Shown piece after piece: positions 1 through 5,611 of a DNA stretch of 6,316 bases. Within the stretch, counting starts at the first letter, position 1. Each line of letters opens with the position of its first letter. The position numbers and the translations under genes were made by a program. The stretch comes from Chlamydia trachomatis (GTDB lineage: Bacteria > Chlamydiota > Chlamydiia > Chlamydiales > 2-12-FULL-49-11). A model generated the notes under the pieces. The model saw only the letters and a program-made list of their open reading frames with translations, did not search any database and had not been told where the DNA came from. The DNA lies in NCBI GenBank assembly GCA_945870925.1, contig CAMBTZ010000081.1, positions 1-6,316 on the forward strand. Direction: 5' to 3'.

Positions 1-1020
1 TCAGAACAAACCATATACTCTCCTCCACCAAGATTTTACGAACAATCTGAAGAAAAAGTTGAGCTCTCTTTAAATAGTGATGAATTTTACACTCCAAAAA
101 ACTGGAAAGAGACCTTCATTCCCACAAAGCACTTAGTATTTGGAGGAACATTTTCCTGTATTATTATTGCCCTATTAATAAGTCTAGTCTCTCTTTTTAG
201 GGGCCAATCAATTACTCCCCCTCATTTTGATTCGACAAAAGAGATTGGTGAGATGATTGCTCACTTTCCTAGCGTTCAATACTCTTTTAATCCAGCAACA
301 GGAAAGATTTTCTTAATTGGTCATGTTCTTACTGAAATTGACTATGCTGAATTAACATACCTTCTTAACTCTCTTGAATTTGTAAATCAGATTGAAGATA
401 GTGTGGTTGTTGATGAAGGGGTGTGGCAAGAGATGAATGCTCTTATATCGCTCAATCCTAATTGGCGTGGCATAATAATGAGCGCAACAGGGCCCGGTCA
501 TTTTGTTTTAAGAGGTTACCTCCAAAGCGAAGCTGATGCAGTCCCACTTCAAGACTATATTAACTTAAATTTCCCCTATTTGAATCTACTTGACAATCAA
601 GTGATTATTGAAAATACTCTTCAAACTCAAGTAGAGAGTCTATTAATTGAAAATGACTTCACTGCTACAGAGTTACAGATGGGAAACGGAGAAGTTTTAA
701 TATCTGGAAAAGTCTCTGAAAAACGAAAAGAAGAGTTTCAAGTGGTTGTAGGTGAAATACAAAAAATTCCTGGTGTTCGTCAGGTGAAAAATTTTGTAAC
801 CTATGCTTCTCAAACTTCGACACTCATTGATCTGACAACTAAATATAGAGTTATGGGGTCGTCTAAACTTGGGACAATGAGCCAGTATGTTTTAATTAGC
901 GGAAAGATATTAGCTGTTGGCGATGCATTAGATGGTATGACAATTACTCAGATATCAACAAATGAAATACTGCTAGATAAAGACGGGATTAAATATAAAA
1001 TTGACTACAATCATCAATAA
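1..1020 (+). CDS. sctD: T3SS inner-membrane ring protein SctD (CdsD), 3' part, 5' end outside window
   Basis: SctD forms the inner-membrane ring of the injectisome together with SctJ. The frame is open from base 1 to the TAA at 1018-1020 (339 visible residues), and the ATG at 253 is only an internal methionine. The part before it encodes an acidic, Pro/Tyr-rich linker followed by one transmembrane segment (visible residues about 45-66, nt 133-198), which that ATG would cut off. After the membrane segment come repeated alpha/beta units of the BON or ring-building type, at about 85-140, 150-205 and 210-268. The third is the clearest, with VLISGKVS followed by a helix and IPGVRQVKNFVTY. A last module at about 290-339 (YVLISGKILAVGDALDG, then a strand pair ending KYKIDYN) resembles the small beta domain that faces the secretin. 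In Chlamydia the missing N-terminus carries cytoplasmic FHA-type domains; that is family knowledge and is not visible here. Identification rests on domain order and on the cdsE-sctF-sctG genes that follow. Confidence 0.88.
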   Translation, partial: SEQTIYSPPPRFYEQSEEKVELSLNSDEFYTPKNWKETFIPTKHLVFGGTFSCIIIALLISLVSLFRGQSITPPHFDSTKEIGEMIAHFPSVQYSFNPATGKIFLIGHVLTEIDYAELTYLLNSLEFVNQIEDSVVVDEGVWQEMNALISLNPNWRGIIMSATGPGHFVLRGYLQSEADAVPLQDYINLNFPYLNLLDNQVIIENTLQTQVESLLIENDFTATELQMGNGEVLISGKVSEKRKEEFQVVVGEIQKIPGVRQVKNFVTYASQTSTLIDLTTKYRVMGSSKLGTMSQYVLISGKILAVGDALDGMTITQISTNEILLDKDGIKYKIDYNHQ

Positions 1021-1049
1021 TTGTTATGCCATAATTATGAACGTATAAT
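1021..1049 (+). promoter_or_regulatory. Candidate sigma70-like promoter for cdsE-sctF-sctG...
   Basis: TTGTTA (1021-1026; 4 of 6 matches to TTGACA) lies 17 bases before a perfect TATAAT (1044-1049). The -35 element starts directly after the sctD stop codon. The predicted start of transcription is about 1056, so the mRNA would begin almost at the Shine-Dalgarno sequence of cdsE. It would allow cdsE and downstream genes to be expressed independently of sctD. The match and spacing are seen in the sequence; activity is inferred. Confidence 0.55.
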
Positions 1050-1065
1050 TTAACTGAGGTTCCAC

Positions 1066-1305
1066 ATGTTTGGTTTAAAAAAAGAAGAGAAGAAACCGCT
1101 ATTTGAATTCGACTTAGAAAAAGAACTCAAAGACGACAAGAAGCAAAAAACGCTGATGCAAAAAGCTGAGAAACAAGTATTAGAGATTAAAGGAGCATTA
1201 AGAAAAGGGACCGATCAAGAGGCTTTTGAAAATCTTGGTCTCCTTTTACATGGCTATTCTGCATTATTAAAAATTATATCAAACACAACAAACACTACTA
1301 AATAG
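1066..1305 (+). CDS. cdsE: CdsE, small T3SS needle-subunit chaperone
   Basis: This 79-residue, highly charged, mostly helical protein matches CdsE (CT665 in C. trachomatis, about 83 residues) in size, composition and position directly before the needle gene. In Chlamydia, CdsE acts with CdsG as a cytoplasmic chaperone pair that holds the needle subunit CdsF and stops it polymerising early; this corresponds to YscE/PscE with YscG/PscG. The N-terminal half is Lys/Glu-rich (residues 5-45), and the C-terminal part is a more hydrophobic amphipathic helix (about 50-72, AFENLGLLLHGYSALLKII). GAGG at 1056-1059, six bases before the ATG, fixes the start. There are no cysteines and no membrane segment. 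Assignment rests mainly on synteny and size, because such chaperones have little sequence signature. Confidence 0.82.
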   Translation: MFGLKKEEKKPLFEFDLEKELKDDKKQKTLMQKAEKQVLEIKGALRKGTDQEAFENLGLLLHGYSALLKIISNTTNTTK

Positions 1306-1314
1306 GAGCGCTCC
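1305..1314. repeat. 10-base perfect palindrome over the sctF ribosome-binding site
   Basis: GGAGCGCTCC is its own reverse complement. It begins in the cdsE stop codon (TAG, 1303-1305) and ends at the base before the sctF ATG. Its left half, with the preceding TA, is the sctF Shine-Dalgarno sequence (TAGGAG, 1303-1308), six bases from the start codon. A hairpin within one mRNA would have only a 3-base-pair stem around a GCGC loop, so strong sequestration is unlikely. It may be chance, a protein site, or a point of RNA-RNA pairing. Confidence 0.5.
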
Positions 1315-1563
1315 ATGGCAGAAACAAATTTTGGAACAATTACGTTCAACACTCTTATAAGAAAATATATTAACATGCAGAGTGCTGTTACTTCAATGGT
1401 GCGATCAGTTGCAAGCCGTATGTCATCTGCAACTCCTGGTAAATTTCTTTTACTCCAATTTGCTATGGCTCAAGTAGCTCAAATCGGGGAATCAATTTCT
1501 AACCTTCTTTCTCAAGTAAATAGCGTAGTAGGTAATGCAATTAGAAACCAAAAAACTGGATAA
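1315..1563 (+). CDS. sctF: T3SS needle filament subunit SctF (CdsF)
   Basis: The 82-residue product has the size and helix-turn-helix character of T3SS needle proteins and matches chlamydial CdsF (CT666, about 83 residues). The N-terminal helix is about residues 8-34 (FNTLIRKYINMQSAVTSMV), the turn contains ATPGK near 39-43, and the C-terminal helix is about 44-78, ending in the polar, conserved-looking SNLLSQVNSVVGNAIRNQK. The monomers polymerise into the hollow extracellular needle through which effectors pass. They are exported by the T3SS itself, which fits the lack of a Sec signal. The protein has no cysteine, which is notable because disulfide-linked CdsF has been reported in C. trachomatis elementary bodies. 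The start is set by TAGGAG overlapping the cdsE stop. Its chaperones are encoded on either side (cdsE, sctG). Confidence 0.9.
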   Translation: MAETNFGTITFNTLIRKYINMQSAVTSMVRSVASRMSSATPGKFLLLQFAMAQVAQIGESISNLLSQVNSVVGNAIRNQKTG

Positions 1564-1601
1564 TTTAATTTAAATAGAGTTAGTAACCAATTTTGAATAA
1601 T

Positions 1602-1607
1602 GAGGTG
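1602..1607 (+). promoter_or_regulatory. Ribosome-binding site that sets the sctG start at 1612
   Basis: GAGGTG lies four bases before the ATG at 1612. An in-frame ATG at 1600 would place this motif inside the coding sequence and has no Shine-Dalgarno sequence of its own, so 1612 is preferred. Confidence 0.7.
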
Positions 1608-1611
1608 TATA

Positions 1612-2058
1612 ATGTCAGGCGATCCTTTAAAAAATTATAAAGAAGACTTCCTTCTACTTTTGGAAGCAGGCTTTATAGCAATCAATGCTGCTGATGAAGA
1701 TTCTGCAGCTAAATTATTTAAGGCTGCCAGCGTGTTAAACCCTGATAGCACATTTCCAAAAATTGGCTTTGGCTACATGCACCTTTGTAAACTTGAAGTG
1801 AAACAAGCAACCTCTGCTTTTCGAGAAGTTCTAGCTAAAGAACCTGACAATGAGATGGCTAAAACATTTCTAGGCATTTGCATGACATTGATACCAACTG
1901 AACTTGCAGAAGGTGAGCGATCTCTGCACGAACTTTCAAACTCTAGTGATACAGGGATTAAGAAGCTTGCGAATATGGCAATCGAATTTGCTGAGAAATT
2001 TGTAAAAAAAGCACCATCCCCATTACAACCTCAAAAATCACAACAAAAACAAAAGTAG
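1612..2058 (+). CDS. sctG: SctG (CdsG), TPR-type needle-subunit chaperone
   Basis: The 148-residue protein matches CdsG (CT667, about 149 residues) in length and position just after the needle gene. Residues about 13-95 form helical pairs of the tetratricopeptide type. One pair is around AADEDSAAKLFKAASVLNPD (26-45), where the C-terminal proline is typical of a TPR. A second is around KQATSAFREVLAKEPDNEMA (64-83). YscG and PscG have the same fold and cradle the C-terminal helix of the needle subunit. In Chlamydia, CdsG does this with CdsE. The last 15 residues are a Pro/Gln/Lys-rich, probably disordered tail. The start at 1612 (MSGDPLKN) is chosen over the ATG at 1600 because GAGGTG sits just upstream of 1612. 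The next gene follows after six bases. Confidence 0.87.
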   Translation: MSGDPLKNYKEDFLLLLEAGFIAINAADEDSAAKLFKAASVLNPDSTFPKIGFGYMHLCKLEVKQATSAFREVLAKEPDNEMAKTFLGICMTLIPTELAEGERSLHELSNSSDTGIKKLANMAIEFAEKFVKKAPSPLQPQKSQQKQK

Positions 2059-2064
2059 AGCAAA

Positions 2065-2718
2065 ATGTCATCTAATATTCCTGCAAAACCCCCTGATATC
2101 GAGAAATTAGATGGCGTACAACCAATTGGCCAAAACATTACTCAGCAATCTCCTCAAGACGGGAAGTTTGCAAGCCTAATGAATAACCCTTCCGAGACAT
2201 CCCCTGCCAATCTAAATGCTCAAGCACCAACCCCTATGAATCTTTCATCACAATCAACTCAAGCAGCTAGCGCCCCCCCTTCACTTCAAGACGTTCAAAA
2301 GCAGATGCAATCTGTCTCCGGCACTTTAGGTGATATAAAAAATCAGCTTCATACAAAAGGGCTTAAGCTTAAACAATCTGATAAGTATCTTCTCCGCAGC
2401 CAGCTCTCTTCAGCAAATGATAACATTAGAAGCGCGGCTGTTAGAACAGGGGTAAATGTTGGCCCTCCAGTAGATCTTTCTAGCAAAAACAATCCGATAT
2501 CAAAGTTTTTGGCAATGGTCTCAGATGGTCAATCCCAATTAGCATCAGCTTCTAATGAAATTAATAACTTAGACTCATCAGGACAATCAGTCAGCGCCGC
2601 AAAACTTCTTTTAGTTCAGGCTAAATTACAGAAGGCTCAACAGGAACTCGATTTTAGCTCGACTCTACTTGGAAGTGCCACTGGCATGCTTAAAACCATA
2701 TTTAACGTACAGATATAA
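2065..2718 (+). CDS. CT668-like T3SS protein, candidate inner-rod subunit SctI
   Basis: The 217-residue product occupies the place of CT668, a long-uncharacterised gene of about the same length between cdsG and cdsN in Chlamydia. Residues 1-75 are low-complexity (Pro, Gln, Ser, Asn, Thr) and likely disordered, as in many T3SS-exported proteins. Residues about 75-130 and 145-170 are predicted amphipathic helices. The last 40 residues (about 178-217: AAKLLLVQAKLQKAQQELDF, then a second helix ending MLKTIFNVQI) resemble the C-terminus of SctI inner-rod proteins (YscI, PrgJ, MxiI). Those end in a paired amphipathic helix with an LLxxQ...Q core and a terminal hydrophobic-x-x-Q motif. In Yersinia, yscI also lies just downstream of the yscE-F-G block (after yscH). 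If correct, it joins the needle base to the export gate. Known SctI proteins are only about 100-115 residues, so the long N-terminus would be extra. The Shine-Dalgarno sequence is weak (AGAG, 2057-2060), and the stop abuts the sctN ATG. Confidence 0.6.
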   Translation: MSSNIPAKPPDIEKLDGVQPIGQNITQQSPQDGKFASLMNNPSETSPANLNAQAPTPMNLSSQSTQAASAPPSLQDVQKQMQSVSGTLGDIKNQLHTKGLKLKQSDKYLLRSQLSSANDNIRSAAVRTGVNVGPPVDLSSKNNPISKFLAMVSDGQSQLASASNEINNLDSSGQSVSAAKLLLVQAKLQKAQQELDFSSTLLGSATGMLKTIFNVQI

Positions 2719-4038
2719 ATGAGTGAATTTGATTTTTCATTTGGCAATCTTCAGGATAAGCTTGAAGACCTTGAGCTCACTTCTGTCCATGGCCGGATCA
2801 CAGAGGTTGTCGGCATGCTCATCAAGGCTATCATACCTAGAGCCCGAATGGGTGAAGTCTGTTTAATTAAGAGAGATGGACCTCCTCTTCTTGCTCAAGT
2901 TGTTGGCTTTACAAAAGAAGAAGTCTTCTTATCCCCTCTTGGTGAGATGTCCGGGATTAATCCGTCATCTGAAGTAATCCCTCTAAATACCTCTCTTAAA
3001 ATAAAAGTAGGTCCTGCTCTTCTTGGTAGAGTTCTTAATGGGCTCGGTGAACCTTTAGATCTTGAAGAAAAAGGGCCTCTTAATTTAGAGGAGACCTACC
3101 CAGTAATTAATCCCCCTCCCGATCCTCTTAAAAGAAGAATTATCAGCAAACCCCTTTCAACCGGAGTTAGATGCATTGATGGAGTTTTATCGTGTGGTGA
3201 AGGTCAGCGAATTGGAATTTTCGCAGCTGCCGGTGGTGGTAAATCGACTTTACTTGGAATGATTGCCAAATACGCAAAAGCTGATGTTAATGTGATAGCG
3301 CTTATAGGTGAAAGAGGGCGAGAAGTTAGAGAATTTCTTGAAAATGATTTAGGGAAAGAGGGTCTTGCACGCTCTGTCATCGTAGTCTCCACATCAGATC
3401 AGTCGGCTCAGCTCAGATTAAATGCCGGTTATGTAGGAACTGCGATTGCCGAGTATTTCAGAGACCAGGGAAAATCGGTTATCTTAATGATGGATTCAGT
3501 AACCCGTTTTGCAAGAGCCTTAAGAGAGATTGGACTTGCAGCCGGAGAACCTCCTGCAAGAGCCGGATTTACCCCATCAGTTTTTGCAACTCTTCCAAAA
3601 CTGTTAGAACGTTCAGGAAATTCCGATGTTGGATCCATAACCGCCTTCTACACGATTCTTGTAGCGGGCGATGATATGAATGAGCCTGTGTCTGATGAAG
3701 TTAGATCGATCTTGGATGGTCATATTATTCTATCTTCGGAACTTGCAAGACAATACCACTACCCTGCAATTGATGTTTTAGCCTCAGTCAGCAGGATTCT
3801 CTCACACATTGTAAGCAAAGAGCATCTAGAACTTATTGGGAAAATCCGTGAAGTTTTAGCAAACTATAAGAAAAACGAACTGTTAGTCCGAATTGGGGAA
3901 TATAAACCGGGTTCAGATAAAAATGCCGATTATGCATTAAAATTCATCGACAAAGTAAATCGATTTTTAAAGCAACGTGTTGATGAGAAGTGCTCTATGG
4001 AAGAAACACTTCAACAACTTAACCTTCTATTTAGATAA
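2719..4038 (+). CDS. sctN: T3SS export ATPase SctN (CdsN)
   Basis: SctN is the cytoplasmic hexameric ATPase that strips chaperones from substrates and unfolds them for export. The 439 residues match the usual 430-450 (CdsN, CT669). Residues about 22-90 form the N-terminal beta-barrel. The Walker A motif is at 169-176 (AAAGGGKS), the catalytic glutamate is E198 in GERGREV, and Walker B is V254-D259 (VILMMD). The FliI/SctN family signature lies at 278-300 (PPARAGFTPSVF...LLERSG). Here the usual GYPPS is GFTPS. The C-terminal part includes HYPAIDVLASVSR (347-359); R359 is the probable arginine finger by analogy with F1-type ATPases. The ATG directly follows the TAA of the preceding gene and has no Shine-Dalgarno sequence, so translation is probably coupled. 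The regular partner sctO starts one base after the stop. F1 and V-type subunits are excluded by the LLERSG-type signature and by synteny. Confidence 0.97.
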   Translation: MSEFDFSFGNLQDKLEDLELTSVHGRITEVVGMLIKAIIPRARMGEVCLIKRDGPPLLAQVVGFTKEEVFLSPLGEMSGINPSSEVIPLNTSLKIKVGPALLGRVLNGLGEPLDLEEKGPLNLEETYPVINPPPDPLKRRIISKPLSTGVRCIDGVLSCGEGQRIGIFAAAGGGKSTLLGMIAKYAKADVNVIALIGERGREVREFLENDLGKEGLARSVIVVSTSDQSAQLRLNAGYVGTAIAEYFRDQGKSVILMMDSVTRFARALREIGLAAGEPPARAGFTPSVFATLPKLLERSGNSDVGSITAFYTILVAGDDMNEPVSDEVRSILDGHIILSSELARQYHYPAIDVLASVSRILSHIVSKEHLELIGKIREVLANYKKNELLVRIGEYKPGSDKNADYALKFIDKVNRFLKQRVDEKCSMEETLQQLNLLFR

Positions 4039-4039
4039 A

Positions 4040-4540
4040 ATGGCAGCAAAATATCCACTAGAGCAGATCAGGGAGATTAAGCAGAAAAGGCTTGAAGAGG
4101 CCGAAAAACTTTTAAAGGAAAAAAAACGCCTCCTTGATGTAGAGATGGAAAAACTAAAAAAAATTGAAGAGAAGCGAGATCAGGTAAAAAAGCACAGAAA
4201 GGACAAATTACAGAAGTTTCTAGACGAATTTAGTGAAGGAATAACAAGCGATAAAATTATAACTCATGATCGTTACTTAAAAAAAATTGTCGATGAAGAG
4301 TTGAAGACTGAAGAAAAAAAAGTTGTCGAACAAAATAAAATCGTAAAGAAAGCAGAAGATGAAGTTGAAAAGGCTCGAAAGGAACGATTAAAGAAAAACA
4401 TGGATGTAGAAAAGCTAAAACTACATAAAGATGAGTGGTCAAAAGAGGCCTATTTAGAAGAGATGAAGATTGAAGCTGCTGAAACCGATGAGCTTGGAAC
4501 AAACGCTCACTTAAGGAAAGGCCATGACAGACACTCCTAG
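4040..4540 (+). CDS. sctO: SctO (CdsO), FliJ/YscO-like coiled-coil stalk protein
   Basis: The 166-residue product is almost entirely charged coiled coil (Lys/Glu-rich, residues about 6-65 and 75-145). A short non-helical break near 66-75 (SEGITSDKII) matches the two-helix hairpin of FliJ and YscO, and the size matches CT670 (about 168). This protein inserts into the central pore of the SctN hexamer and links ATPase activity to the export gate; in Chlamydia it also binds the CdsP ruler. I chose the ATG at 4040, one base after the sctN stop. Starting at 3977 would add 21 residues that are an off-frame reading of sctN. There is no recognisable Shine-Dalgarno sequence, which again points to coupling with sctN. 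The last 17 bases overlap sctP. Confidence 0.9.
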   Translation: MAAKYPLEQIREIKQKRLEEAEKLLKEKKRLLDVEMEKLKKIEEKRDQVKKHRKDKLQKFLDEFSEGITSDKIITHDRYLKKIVDEELKTEEKKVVEQNKIVKKAEDEVEKARKERLKKNMDVEKLKLHKDEWSKEAYLEEMKIEAAETDELGTNAHLRKGHDRHS

Positions 4541-5609
4541 AATTGATGGAATTCCCGATCCTAGAAAATCAGCTCAATTAAATAGCGACGATCCTATCGA
4601 TGCAGAAAAATTTAAGCGAATGCTAAAAGTAGAAGAATCTGATGAAGCTCAAAAACAGCATAAGCGGAGAAAGCCCAAAAAACAGGAAGAAGAAGAGGAA
4701 TTTGAGAAAACTGAGGTTGATCAAAACATTCCTAAGGATGTTGCTTTCAACTCATTTTTTGGAGAAAGCAAAGAAAAGGAGAATCTTTTTGCTGTTAAAG
4801 GGGGGACAAAAGTAACTCAAGAAGCCTCAAATTTGGATGGGCTATCTCTGTCCCCATTAGAATTGTCTGCAAAAGATAAAAAAAAGAAACAAGATCTAAT
4901 TACCCCGTTTTTAAATTTTGAAGAGGCCCTTCCTAAAGCATTTTCTGTATCAACTCGTCATAACGCCTCTCTTAAAACACCCTTTCTTGAAGAGAGTAAA
5001 ATTGAAGATCCCTCTATTATAAATCCCTCAGCAACTCCCCTAGCTCCGTTAGCTAACACAGTAATTACCGAAGAAGATGATGCAAAATTAAGCTCGTTAG
5101 AAGCTGAAACCATACTATTTAATGAACATAGACAAGATAAACAAAATGAGGAAAAAGAAGAACCCACCCAATTAATTACTCCACCGCCCCTTGTAAGTCC
5201 ACCTCTTCTTACAACAGAAACTCCTGCCTATGCAAATCTTTCCTCTCATGTTTTTGAACTCTTTGAAAAAATGATCGGACTTCTCATGATTCAAGAATAT
5301 AAAGGCATCTCTATTACAACTATTAAACTCTCTATGCCAGGTTCAGTATTTAATGATTGTGAGATAAAAATTGAACACTATGACACTGCTCCTCATGCAT
5401 TTAACCTTCAATTGCTCGGAAATCCTGAAGCTATAGAACTCTTCAATGCAAACTATGATGGCCTTGTCAATTCTTTCAAAGGCGGCAAGTACTCATTTCA
5501 AGCAAATATTCGCAGACCTATTCTTGCTGATACTTATAGAACTCTTACAAAAAAAAGGAGCTCTAAAAATGAAAATGATCAAAATTCTCAAATAGAAGAT
5601 GCAGTCTAG
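4524..5609 (+). CDS. sctP: SctP (CdsP), needle-length ruler and substrate-specificity switch
   Basis: The 361-residue protein has the two-part build of the FliK/YscP family. A long, disordered Lys/Glu- and Pro-rich region covers residues 1 to about 235, with clusters such as KRRKPKKQEEEEEF (47-60) and a Pro-rich stretch at 220-233. A compact C-terminal alpha/beta domain follows at about 238-331 (helix SSHVFELFEKMIGLL, then strands through IKLSMPGSVFNDCEIKIEHY and FNLQLLG), consistent with a T3S4 domain. T3S4 contacts the SctU export-gate protein and switches secretion from needle to later substrates once the ruler has measured the needle. It is longer than CT671 (about 283 residues from memory), and the extra length is in the disordered ruler part. 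AAGGAA at 4513-4518 within the end of sctO supports the start. Assignment rests on position after sctO, length and the C-terminal fold pattern. Confidence 0.85.
   Translation: MTDTPRIDGIPDPRKSAQLNSDDPIDAEKFKRMLKVEESDEAQKQHKRRKPKKQEEEEEFEKTEVDQNIPKDVAFNSFFGESKEKENLFAVKGGTKVTQEASNLDGLSLSPLELSAKDKKKKQDLITPFLNFEEALPKAFSVSTRHNASLKTPFLEESKIEDPSIINPSATPLAPLANTVITEEDDAKLSSLEAETILFNEHRQDKQNEEKEEPTQLITPPPLVSPPLLTTETPAYANLSSHVFELFEKMIGLLMIQEYKGISITTIKLSMPGSVFNDCEIKIEHYDTAPHAFNLQLLGNPEAIELFNANYDGLVNSFKGGKYSFQANIRRPILADTYRTLTKKRSSKNENDQNSQIEDAV
5555..5595 (+). promoter_or_regulatory. Strong Shine-Dalgarno plus 8-codon micro-ORF inside the end of sctP
   Basis: AAGGAG (5555-5560) stands eight bases before an ATG at 5569 that opens an off-frame ORF of eight codons (MKMIKILK) ending in TAG at 5593-5595. 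This ends 16 bases before the SET-gene ATG, which has no good Shine-Dalgarno sequence of its own. It could be a leader that delivers terminating ribosomes to the SET start, or a chance match inside codons for Lys, Arg and Ser. The sequence facts are direct; the role is inference. Confidence 0.3.
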
Positions 5610-5611
5610 CT

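Noticed and set aside
253..255. ATG at 253 as the start of sctD
   Set aside because: The frame is open back to base 1 and encodes a clear transmembrane segment and linker typical of SctD, so this is an internal methionine.
1600..1611. ATG at 1600 as the start of sctG
   Set aside because: It has no Shine-Dalgarno sequence, while GAGGTG just before the ATG at 1612 fits a start there.
1608..1613. TATAAT overlapping the sctG start codon
   Set aside because: A start from it would fall inside the gene, and there is no convincing -35 element at the right distance.
3204..3638. Minus-strand open frames within sctN
   Set aside because: They lie opposite the strongly conserved ATPase core and have no recognisable product or ribosome-binding site; they are antisense shadows.
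3977..4039. A 21-residue N-terminal extension of sctO starting at 3977
   Set aside because: It is an off-frame reading of the sctN 3' end. The ATG at 4040 gives the family length and lies directly after the sctN stop.
4257..5167. Minus-strand open frames opposite sctO and sctP
   Set aside because: They arise from the Lys/Glu-rich coding sequence read backwards (giving Phe/Leu/Ser-rich translations) and have no independent support.
5549..5556. Programmed slippage at A8 to fuse SctP with the SET protein
   Set aside because: The frame of the SET gene has a TGA at 5576-5578 and the third frame stops at 5593-5595, so slippage gives only a truncated SctP, not a fusion.
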